From the NCBI GenBank assembly GCA_045539625.1, contig JAZQFS010000122.1, positions 1 to 49,892 on the forward strand: a stretch of DNA of 49,892 bases, written 5' to 3'. How positions within the stretch are numbered: the stretch's first letter is position 1; every line of letters starts with the position of its first letter. The notes below the pieces were generated by a model. That model was not told the DNA's origin and did no database searches. It saw only the letters and a list, made by a program, of their open reading frames with translations. The stretch comes from UMGS1387 sp045539625. GTDB taxonomy: Bacteria > Bacillota > Clostridia > Oscillospirales > CAG-382. Shown here one piece after another: positions 30,677-37,265 of the stretch. Position numbers and translations under genes: made by a program.

Positions 30677-31936
30677 ATGAACATTCAACACGACCTCATA
30701 GTTATAGGTGCAGGCCCTGCGGGAATGGCGGCGGCAGTAAGCGCCTATGACGAAGGAATAAAAGATGTAGTAATTATAGAACGAGACAGTGCACCGGGCG
30801 GAATACTTCAGCAGTGTATCCACAACGGCTTCGGTCTTCATAAGCTGGGTAAGGAGCTTACAGGTCCCGAATATGCCGCAGTTTATGCCGAAAAGGTAAA
30901 GGAAAGAGGTATCAAGGTATATTATGATACCATGGTACTTTCCGTAAACAAAGACAAACAAGTAAGAGCACAGAACAGCACCGACGGTATTATCACCTTC
31001 AGTGCAAAGGCAGTTATTCTTGCAATGGGCTGCCGTGAAAGAAGCAGAGGTGCTCTCAACATACCGGGAAGCCGTCCTGCAGGTGTATACAGTGCAGGTA
31101 CAGCACAGAAGCTTATTAACTGTGAGGGCTATGCGGTTGGTAAAAAGGCTGTCATTTTAGGCTCAGGCGATATCGGACTTATTATGGCACGCAGAATGAC
31201 CTTTGAAGGAGCCAAGGTTGAGGCTGTTTGCGAAATTATGCCTTATTCGGGCGGTCTTGTAAGAAACATTGTACAGTGTCTTGAAGATTATAACATTCCC
31301 CTTTATCTCAGCCATACCGTTTCACAGATTCACGGTAAGAAGCGTGTTGAAGGTGTAACCATTGCACAGGTTGACGAAAACAAAAATCCCATTCCCGGTA
31401 CTGAAAGATATATCGAATGTGACACACTTCTCCTCTCCTGCGGTCTCATTCCCGAAAATGAGCTTACAAGTGCGGCTGGCATTGCTCTTGACGGCATCAC
31501 AAAGGGTGCAGTTGTAAATCAGGACAGACAGACAGAAGCCGAAGGCATATTCTCCTGCGGAAACGTACTTCAGGTGCACGACCTTGTTGACTATGTTTCA
31601 GACGAAGCGGAGCTTGCAGGTAAGGGCGCGGCAAAGTATATAAGAGGCGAAAGCAATTACACAGGCACACTTGAGGTTAAGGCAAGCGGCGGTGTAAGAT
31701 ACGTGCTTCCTCAGAAAATCAGCCTTCCCGTATGCGAAGATGTTGCACTGTTTATGAGAGTTACACAGCCCTTCGGAAAGGTTAAGCTTTTTGCACTTGA
31801 CGAAGAAGGAAATGTTCTTGCAAGCAAGATAAGCCTTAAGGCGGCTCCCGGTGAAATGGAAAAGATAGTGATAAAGAAGAGTGTTCTTGAAAATGTCAAG
31901 GGCACAATCAAGGTAACACTGGAGGAGATGAACTGA
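30677..31936 (+). CDS. NAD(P)/FAD-dependent oxidoreductase of the glycerol-3-phosphate operon
   Basis: A 419-residue two-dinucleotide-binding flavoprotein. The FAD loop is VIGAGPAGMAAAVSA near the N terminus, GGILQQCIHNGFGLHKLG follows, and the second Rossmann loop is ILGSGDIGLIMARRM (about 160). AEGIFSCGNVLQVHDLVDYV is the FAD-closing segment. It probably moves electrons between the preceding dehydrogenase and a carrier such as NAD(P) or ferredoxin, filling the place of GlpB. It is followed with one base between stop and start by the DUF1667 gene. AAGAAAGAAGA precedes the start. Confidence 0.88.
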   Translation: MNIQHDLIVIGAGPAGMAAAVSAYDEGIKDVVIIERDSAPGGILQQCIHNGFGLHKLGKELTGPEYAAVYAEKVKERGIKVYYDTMVLSVNKDKQVRAQNSTDGIITFSAKAVILAMGCRERSRGALNIPGSRPAGVYSAGTAQKLINCEGYAVGKKAVILGSGDIGLIMARRMTFEGAKVEAVCEIMPYSGGLVRNIVQCLEDYNIPLYLSHTVSQIHGKKRVEGVTIAQVDENKNPIPGTERYIECDTLLLSCGLIPENELTSAAGIALDGITKGAVVNQDRQTEAEGIFSCGNVLQVHDLVDYVSDEAELAGKGAAKYIRGESNYTGTLEVKASGGVRYVLPQKISLPVCEDVALFMRVTQPFGKVKLFALDEEGNVLASKISLKAAPGEMEKIVIKKSVLENVKGTIKVTLEEMN

Positions 31937-31937
31937 T

Positions 31938-32294
31938 ATGGAACGTATAGAAAAGAATATGACCTGTATTATCTGCCCCAGAGGCTGTCTTATGAAGGTA
32001 ACAAAGCAGGCAGATACCATAGAAGTAAGCGGCAACAGCTGTCCCAAGGGCAAGGATTATGCCGAAAGTGAGCTTACAAACCCCACAAGAACGGTAACAA
32101 GCTCGGTGTTTGTGGAAAACCGTGACGGCAAGTCGGTAAGCGTAAAGACGGACAGACCTGTTTCAAAGGCAAACATATTTGATGTTATGGCGGTTATCCG
32201 TTCTGTGAAAGCGACAGCTCCCGTTGCCATCGGCGATGTTATAAAAGCCGACGTTTACGGCTGCAACATTGTTGCAACATCTGCAATTGACTGA
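31938..32294 (+). CDS. DUF1667 Cys-rich protein of the glycerol-3-phosphate operon
   Basis: A 118-residue protein with N-terminal CIICPRGC and a later CPKGKDYAESEL, which together would hold an iron-sulfur cluster or zinc; the layout is that of the DUF1667 family. The family nearly always lies next to the two flavoproteins of this operon type and is probably the third subunit of an electron-transfer complex. That role is inferred from the context. Its GGAGGAG lies within the end of the preceding gene, so translation is coupled. A terminator follows. Confidence 0.88.
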   Translation: MERIEKNMTCIICPRGCLMKVTKQADTIEVSGNSCPKGKDYAESELTNPTRTVTSSVFVENRDGKSVSVKTDRPVSKANIFDVMAVIRSVKATAPVAIGDVIKADVYGCNIVATSAID

Positions 32295-32323
32295 TTGATA
32301 CATTTTTATATTCCCATACTGAT

Positions 32324-32366
32324 ACGTCCGCAGGATTTATAAAGGTCTTGCGGACGTGTTTCTTTT
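32324..32366 (+). terminator. Rho-independent terminator after the glycerol-3-phosphate operon
   Basis: ACGTCCGCA and TGCGGACGT form nine perfect pairs, followed by GTTTCTTTT. Confidence 0.85.
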
Positions 32367-32383
32367 GAACAAAAAAAGGCAAC

Positions 32384-32417
32384 AAAAAAACTGTCTTCGC
32401 AATTACTGCAAAGACAG
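32384..32417 (-). terminator. Rho-independent terminator after tRNA-His
   Basis: On the minus strand CTGTCTT and AAGACAG pair, followed by seven T residues. Confidence 0.8.
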
Positions 32418-32431
32418 CCTGTTTTCATTAA

Positions 32432-32509
32432 TGGGGTGAGATATCGGAGTTGAACCGATGGCCTCCAGGGCCACAACCTGGCGCTATAACCAACTTAGCT
32501 AATCCCACC
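32432..32509 (-). tRNA. tRNA-His (GTG anticodon)
   Basis: The minus strand reads GGTGGGATTAGC at the 5' end, with the extra G(-1) facing C73. The anticodon loop is TTGTGGC and CCA is encoded. Confidence 0.93.
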
Positions 32510-32531
32510 GTATTTTCCGCTTTTCAGCGGT

Positions 32532-32727
32532 TGGCGTGCCTTGAGGGACAAAATTTCTCTCTAGCACAAAATGGCGTGCCTTGAGGGACAAAACCGCTTC
32601 GCGCTTTTATTGCTCAACGACCAAAACTTACGTTTCGGTACCCGTTTCGCACTTTGTCGCTAAAAAACTTGCCGTCAGGCAACTTTTTTAACGCGCCAAA
32701 CCCTCTCAGGGTTCGAGTCCCTCAGAA
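32532..32727. repeat. Partial tRNA-Arg 3'-end copies in a gene-free stretch
   Basis: TGGCGTGCCTTGAGGGAC, the 3' end of the neighbouring tRNA-Arg with its CCA, occurs again at 32532 and 32572, both times followed by AAAA. A third piece, GGGTTCGAGTCCCTCA (32708-32723), matches its T arm on the other strand. No gene is seen in 32510-32768. These could be remnants of lost tRNAs or scars of integration into a tRNA gene. Confidence 0.7.
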
Positions 32728-32768
32728 GTCAGCGATAAGCATATTTTGTACCGCAAATCCACACTCTA

Positions 32769-32845
32769 TGGCGTGCCTTGAGGGACTCGAACCCCCGACC
32801 TACTGCTTAGAAGGCAGTTGCTCTATCCAGCTGAGCTAAAGGCAC
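32769..32845 (-). tRNA. tRNA-Arg (TCT anticodon)
   Basis: On the minus strand the acceptor stem is GTGCCTT/AAGGCAC, the anticodon loop is CTTCTAA, and CCA is encoded. Confidence 0.95.
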
Positions 32846-32851
32846 AGGTAT

Positions 32852-32925
32852 TGGAGCGGGTGAAGGGAATCGAACCCTCGCTGCCAGCTTGGAAGGCTGG
32901 AGTTCTACCATTGAACAACACCCGC
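32852..32925 (-). tRNA. tRNA-Gly (TCC anticodon)
   Basis: On the minus strand the gene starts GCGGGTGTTGTTC, the anticodon loop is CTTCCAA, and CCA is encoded. It is transcribed before tRNA-Arg from the promoter at 32986. Confidence 0.95.
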
Positions 32926-32985
32926 AGGTTGAATTTTTCTTGTACTCGCAGGTCAAAAAGAGGCTCCTGCCCTGCGGACTTAGAT

Positions 32986-33014
32986 ATGATAACATAAAAA
33001 ACTTGTTTTGTCAA
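32986..33014 (-). promoter_or_regulatory. Sigma-A promoter for tRNA-Gly and tRNA-Arg
   Basis: On the minus strand TTGACA and TATCAT are 17 bases apart. Confidence 0.75.
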
Positions 33015-33063
33015 GACCTTTTTTGCTTTTTTTCATATTTTCCGACTGTTTTAACAAAAACAC

Positions 33064-33092
33064 TTGAAATAAACTTTGCACCATGTTATAAT
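33064..33092 (+). promoter_or_regulatory. Sigma-A promoter of the AraC-family gene
   Basis: TTGAAA and TATAAT are 17 bases apart, 38 bases before the start codon. Confidence 0.8.
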
Positions 33093-33130
33093 GTAACCAA
33101 ATTACCGTCTTTAAAGGAGGTAGAAAAGGT

Positions 33131-33967
33131 ATGCCTCAGGCTAATTTTACTGCAGGAATAATGAAATACAGCGACATTAAGCCTTTGTTTGCAGGAATGT
33201 CACAATGTAAAAGCAACCATTCCTACGGCCCTGCCATAAGACATCATTGTATAATTCATTACTGTATCAGCGGAAAAGGTATATTCCGCAATGCCGAGGG
33301 AACGTATGACATCTCTCCGGGAAAGGCTTTTATCATAAATCCCGATGAGGTTACATTCTATAAGGCGGACGAAAAGGATCCGTGGAACTATTGCTGGATT
33401 GCGTTTTCAGGCAACATCTGCGATGCAATAAAGGACAAGGGCGGAGTTTTCGAGGTGTGCGACAAAAGCATTTTTGATGACATTCAGGCACTTGTTCTGC
33501 AAAACGTTTGTCTTCCCGAAAAGTATCTTATTTGTCTTATCCGTCTTTTTGAAGAGCTTATTCCCGCTTCACCTGACAGTATGCCGGGGTATGCACTTCG
33601 TGCCAAGGACTACATAAAGCTTCACTATATGGACGACCTGAGTGTGGAGCAGATTGCCGAGTCCTTTAATATTGACAGAAGATACCTGCTCAGACTTTTC
33701 AAGCGTGAATTCGGAATTACTATAGTCAACTATATTATAAGAACACGTCTTGAAGCAGCATACGATCTTCTCCGTCAGGGTTATCCCGTAAACAAAACCG
33801 CCGTTATGTGCGGATACAGCGACGCTTATAACTTTTCCAAGATGTTCAAGAAGTACCACAACATCTCTCCCAGCGAGGTACAGCAGTATATTTCGTCCTC
33901 ATCTTCCTCCGAAGAAGAGAGCTGGTCAAGCGGTCTTCAGGGCCCTGATGACTTTCTTTACAGCTGA
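33131..33967 (+). CDS. AraC-family transcription regulator
   Basis: A 278-residue regulator with an N-terminal cupin-type sensing domain (IIHYCISGKGIFRNAEGTY, then PGKAFIINPDEVTFY) and a C-terminal pair of helix-turn-helix motifs (DLSVEQIAESFNIDRRYLLRLFKREFG and the NKTAVMCGYSDAYNFSKMFKKY part). The tail is Ser/Glu-rich. AraC proteins of this kind bind a sugar or similar ligand and direct repeats in DNA. It directly precedes the first microcompartment operon, whose upstream DNA has AAACAACAT repeats that recur before the second operon, so it is the best candidate regulator of both. AGGAGG lies ten bases before the ATG. Confidence 0.9.
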   Translation: MPQANFTAGIMKYSDIKPLFAGMSQCKSNHSYGPAIRHHCIIHYCISGKGIFRNAEGTYDISPGKAFIINPDEVTFYKADEKDPWNYCWIAFSGNICDAIKDKGGVFEVCDKSIFDDIQALVLQNVCLPEKYLICLIRLFEELIPASPDSMPGYALRAKDYIKLHYMDDLSVEQIAESFNIDRRYLLRLFKREFGITIVNYIIRTRLEAAYDLLRQGYPVNKTAVMCGYSDAYNFSKMFKKYHNISPSEVQQYISSSSSSEEESWSSGLQGPDDFLYS

Positions 33968-34046
33968 TTTTTACAAGTTTGTGCAAAAATCACAAAAATT
34001 ATACGAAAATTTGTGCAAATACATTATAGACTTATTGTTGTTTACG

Positions 34047-34055
34047 TGTTATAAT
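34047..34055 (+). promoter_or_regulatory. Extended -10 promoter upstream of the aldehyde dehydrogenase operon
   Basis: TGTTATAAT has the TGn extension and a perfect TATAAT, but no good -35. CAACA motifs on both strands surround it (34035-34160). Use by the operon is inferred; the leader would be about 220 bases long. No gene is seen in 33968-34283. Confidence 0.5.
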
Positions 34056-34105
34056 ATGTTGTGTTGTTGAATGATGTTGATTTTTGTTAGGGTTATTGAT
34101 GTCAA

Positions 34106-34124
34106 AAACAACATAAAACAACAT
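34106..34124 (+). promoter_or_regulatory. Direct repeat AAACAACAT-AAAACAACAT (candidate regulator site A)
   Basis: Two nearly identical units in tandem. The same pair with one base changed lies at 45909-45927 before the dehydratase promoter. A binding site of the AraC-family protein is a reasonable inference. Confidence 0.55.
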
Positions 34125-34283
34125 TTTGATTTGAAAAAACCAAAGATAAATCAACATTTTGGGCAGAATTGCAAAAAAAGAGTGCAAGGCTGTCCGACTT
34201 GTGCGTTACAACAAAAAGGCGCTGAAGGTTTTAAAAAGGGTTATAAAACAAGTTCACATATATGAGAATAGGAGAAAAAGATT

Positions 34284-35666
34284 ATGCTGGACGAGAGATA
34301 CATAAGCGAAATCGTAGCAAGCGTAGTAAAGAACACCATGGGCAAGCCCAACAAGCAAAAGGGCGTATTTCCCACAATGACAGAAGCGCTTGCGGCTGTT
34401 GAAAAGGCTTACAAGCAGTACAGAAGCTATTCTGTTGAGCAGAGAGAAAAAATGATTGCCAAAATCAGAGAGCTTACCCTTGCGGAAGCTGAAAATATGG
34501 CAGTGCTCGGTGTTGAAGAAACAGGCATGGGCAGAGTGTCCGACAAGATTATCAAGCATCAGCTTGTTGCAAACAAGACTCCCGGTACCGAGGATTTACA
34601 TCCTACGGCAATTTCAGGAGACGACGGACTTACCCTTATTGAAATGGCTCCCTACGGAGTTATCGGTTCAATCACACCTTCAACAAACCCCAGCGAAACA
34701 GTTATCTGTAATTCAATCGGTATGATTGCAGGCGGTAATGCGGTTGTGTTCAATCCTCACCCCAATGCCTGCAGAACTGCAAACTATGCAGTTGACCTTG
34801 TAAACAGAGCAATCTTAGAGGCAGGCGGTCCCGAAAACCTTGTTGTTACCGTTGAAAAGCCCACAAAGGAAAGCTCAGACGAAATGATGGCAGCACCTTG
34901 CGTTAAGATGCTGGTTGCAACAGGCGGTCCCGGCGTTGTAAAGGCTCTTCTTTCATCAGGAAAGAAAGCAATCGGCGCTGGTGCAGGTAATCCCCCTGTA
35001 ATCGTGGACGATACTGCCGATATCGAAAAGGCGGCTAAGGACATTGTTGCAGGTGCTTCCTTTGACAACAATCTTCCCTGTATTGCCGAAAAGGAATGTT
35101 TTGCATTTGACAATATCGCAGACAAGCTTATTGACAATATGCAGAAGAACGGTGCTTACCTTATCAAGGGCGAGCAGATTGACAAGCTGGTTGCTACCTG
35201 TCTTGTTGAAAAGAACGGCAAGTACTGCATCAACAAGGATTGGGTAGGCAAGGATGCTTCCAAGTTCCTGAAGGCTTTGGGAATTGAATCGGACGCAAGA
35301 CTTGTTATTGCGGAAGTTCCCGAAAACCACCCCTTTGTTTATGTTGAAATGATGATGCCTGTTTTGGGTATCGTAAGAGTAAAGAATATTGACGAAGCAA
35401 TAGAAATGGCTTGCAAGGCTGAACACGGTAACAGACATTCAGCTCACATCCATTCAAAGAATGTTGACCATCTCACACGCTTTGCAAGAGCTGTTGAAAC
35501 AACTATCTTTGTTAAAAACGCTCCAAGCTACGCAGGTATCGGTGCAGGAGGCGAAGGTTATACCACCTTCACTATTGCAGGTCCTACAGGCGAAGGTCTT
35601 ACGGCTGCTCACTCCTTTACACGCCAGAGAAGATGCGTTCTCGTTGACGGCTTCCATATCGTTTAG
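34284..35666 (+). CDS. CoA-acylating aldehyde dehydrogenase of a microcompartment (PduP/EutE type)
   Basis: It oxidises an aldehyde to acyl-CoA with NAD+ and CoA. The 460-residue protein has the catalytic cysteine in FDNNLPCIAEK (C266), the conserved PYGVIGSITPSTNPSETV and ATGGPGVVKALLSSGKKA, as in PduP and EutE. Residues 1-19 (MLDERYISEIVASVVKNTM) can form an amphipathic helix, the kind of targeting peptide that brings cargo into the shell. It is followed by a shell protein and PduL, so the acyl-CoA would go on to acyl-phosphate. With the diol dehydratase at 46047 the likely substrate is propionaldehyde (or 3-hydroxypropionaldehyde). AGGAG precedes the ATG. Confidence 0.93.
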   Translation: MLDERYISEIVASVVKNTMGKPNKQKGVFPTMTEALAAVEKAYKQYRSYSVEQREKMIAKIRELTLAEAENMAVLGVEETGMGRVSDKIIKHQLVANKTPGTEDLHPTAISGDDGLTLIEMAPYGVIGSITPSTNPSETVICNSIGMIAGGNAVVFNPHPNACRTANYAVDLVNRAILEAGGPENLVVTVEKPTKESSDEMMAAPCVKMLVATGGPGVVKALLSSGKKAIGAGAGNPPVIVDDTADIEKAAKDIVAGASFDNNLPCIAEKECFAFDNIADKLIDNMQKNGAYLIKGEQIDKLVATCLVEKNGKYCINKDWVGKDASKFLKALGIESDARLVIAEVPENHPFVYVEMMMPVLGIVRVKNIDEAIEMACKAEHGNRHSAHIHSKNVDHLTRFARAVETTIFVKNAPSYAGIGAGGEGYTTFTIAGPTGEGLTAAHSFTRQRRCVLVDGFHIV

Positions 35667-35863
35667 CGGGGACCGCCCTGCGGCGATATTCGCAGGCAGC
35701 CTTTGATGATATTTTATTGTCGGTGCCCGTGAAGGTCGTATTTCCGTCAATAAGGAGGACGGAAATACTGTTAAGGATTCGTTTACTGTATCAGTGTTGT
35801 GCAGGACGGATTATCCGTCTTTGAGTCGGAACAACTCAAAGATTGCAAAAGAGAGGAAAAAAC
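35667..35863. other. Intergenic hairpin region between aldehyde dehydrogenase and shell gene
   Basis: Three foldable elements lie in 197 bases: a GC-rich one right after the stop (CGGGGACCGCCCTGCGG), a perfect 11-pair hairpin GTATTTCCGTC/GACGGAAATAC (35738-35768) with AAGGAG in its loop, and the type 1 hairpin at 35817-35843. None has a U-run, so they may set RNA stability or relative output rather than end transcription. Confidence 0.6.
35817..35843. repeat. Dispersed hairpin, copy B (type 1)
   Basis: GTCTTTGAGT and ACTCAAAGAT pair around CGGAACA. The outer pair is G-U here and G-C in the copy at 30537. It ends 20 bases before the shell protein start. Confidence 0.75.
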
Positions 35864-36526
35864 ATGAAAGCATTTGGAATGATAGAAGTATACAGCTTTA
35901 CAACTGCGGTTGTAGCTGCGGATATTATGGCAAAAACGGGCAACATTAAGGTTATAGCCTTTGACAGAAACAGACCTTTCAATCCAGGTTTTCCCGTTCC
36001 GCTGATTATGGCGGCGAAGATTGAGGGAAATGTTGCAGATGTCAAGGCGAGTGTTGAAGCCGCAAAGGCATATGCCGAAGGAAAGGGACATTACATTGTA
36101 TCCCACGTTATCCCAAGTCCCGGCGAAGATGTTGACAAGATGACATACCTTATGGACATCAACAAGGACAAGTTCAACAAGAAGCTTCCTAAGAATTTCA
36201 GAGGTGCTGAAGACGTTCTTGAGGTTGAAGGTGCAAGTGCAATAGGTCTTCTTGAGGTTTCGGGGCTTACCGCTTCAATTGTAGGACTTGATGAAATGGT
36301 AAAGACGGCAGAGGTAAGACTTGTTCACACCGAAAAGCGTCTTGGCGGACGTCTTGTTACCCTTGTTATAGCAGGCAAGGTTGATGCGGTCACAAGTGCA
36401 CTTGAAAAGGGCAAGGTTATAACAGAGCCTTACAGTCCCACATACGGCTGCGAGGTTATTGCAAATCCTCACCCCGAAGTGCTCAAATTCTTCGATATGA
36501 CAAGCGGACTTGACACGGCAGAATAA
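35864..36526 (+). CDS. Tandem-domain microcompartment shell protein (BMC-T)
   Basis: A 220-residue protein with two BMC domains. The first begins MKAFGMIEVYSFTTAVVAAD and runs to about residue 85; the second begins ASAIGLLEVSGLTASIVGLD (about 126) and runs to about 200. Proteins with two BMC domains assemble as trimers that look like hexamers and can form gated pores in the shell. ATG at 35864 is chosen because GAGAGGA lies nine bases before it and the domain starts at once. A BMC-H hexamer protein would be needed for facets; none is in the window up to the cut gene at 49768. Confidence 0.92.
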   Translation: MKAFGMIEVYSFTTAVVAADIMAKTGNIKVIAFDRNRPFNPGFPVPLIMAAKIEGNVADVKASVEAAKAYAEGKGHYIVSHVIPSPGEDVDKMTYLMDINKDKFNKKLPKNFRGAEDVLEVEGASAIGLLEVSGLTASIVGLDEMVKTAEVRLVHTEKRLGGRLVTLVIAGKVDAVTSALEKGKVITEPYSPTYGCEVIANPHPEVLKFFDMTSGLDTAE

Positions 36527-36558
36527 TTCCTTAACACCTTAGAAAAGAGGAAAACACG

Positions 36559-37200
36559 ATGTATGATGAAAAAGTAATCGCCGAAGCTGTTCGCAAGGCA
36601 ATTGAGCAGATAAGCAGCGTCGACGACGACAATGACATAAAGGTAGGCGTATCCGCAAGACACGTACACCTTTCAAGAGAAGACCTTGACACACTTTTCG
36701 GCAAGGGCTTTGAGCTTACAAAGAAAAAGACTCTTATGGGACGTGAGTATGCCTCAGACCAGCAGGTAACGCTTGTAGGTCCGTCACTTAGAGCTATCGA
36801 AAACGTAAGAGTTTTAGGTCCTGTAAGAAAGAACACACAGGTTGAAATTTCAAGAACAGACACCTTTGTATTAAAGGTAAGTCCTCCCGTTCGTCCTTCA
36901 GGCGACATCAAGGGAAGCGAAAAGCTTGTGCTTGTAGGCCCCAAAGGCTCGGTATATCTTAACGAGGGCGTTATTATTGCAAACAGACACATCCACCTTA
37001 CTCCCGAATATGCTCAAAAGAACGGCATCAATGACGGAGATTATGTTGATGTGCTTGTCGAGAGCATAAAGCCCACAAAGTTCTTTGATGTTCAGGTAAG
37101 AGTAAGAGACGATTTCAATGTGGAAATGCACATTGACACGGACGATGCAAACGCCTGCGGTATCAAGAACGGCGACAAGGTCAAGATTATAAAAAAATAA
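36559..37200 (+). CDS. pduL: Phosphate propanoyltransferase PduL
   Basis: PduL swaps CoA for phosphate on an acyl-CoA, making acyl-phosphate for ATP synthesis and recycling CoA inside the shell. The 213-residue protein has the paired metal-binding motifs VSARHVHLSREDL (about 30) and ANRHIHLTPEYA (about 142), the latter ahead of EMHIDTDDANAC near the end. Residues 1-22 (MYDEKVIAEAVRKAIEQISSVD) form a likely targeting helix. It ends the operon and is followed by a strong terminator. AGAGG precedes the ATG. Confidence 0.94.
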   Translation: MYDEKVIAEAVRKAIEQISSVDDDNDIKVGVSARHVHLSREDLDTLFGKGFELTKKKTLMGREYASDQQVTLVGPSLRAIENVRVLGPVRKNTQVEISRTDTFVLKVSPPVRPSGDIKGSEKLVLVGPKGSVYLNEGVIIANRHIHLTPEYAQKNGINDGDYVDVLVESIKPTKFFDVQVRVRDDFNVEMHIDTDDANACGIKNGDKVKIIKK

Positions 37201-37225
37201 CCGCCGAATTTAACGGCGGAAGAGA

Positions 37226-37256
37226 AGGGTGCGGATTTCCGCACCCTTTATTTTTG
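37226..37256 (+). terminator. Rho-independent terminator after pduL
   Basis: AGGGTGCGG and CCGCACCCT form nine perfect pairs followed by TTTATTTTT. A second short hairpin, CCGCC/GGCGG, precedes it. Confidence 0.88.
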
Positions 37257-37265
37257 AATTAAAGC

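Noticed and set aside
34071..34265. Small frame between the AraC gene and the aldehyde dehydrogenase
   Set aside because: No ribosome site, composition follows the CAACA repeats, and it covers the likely leader.
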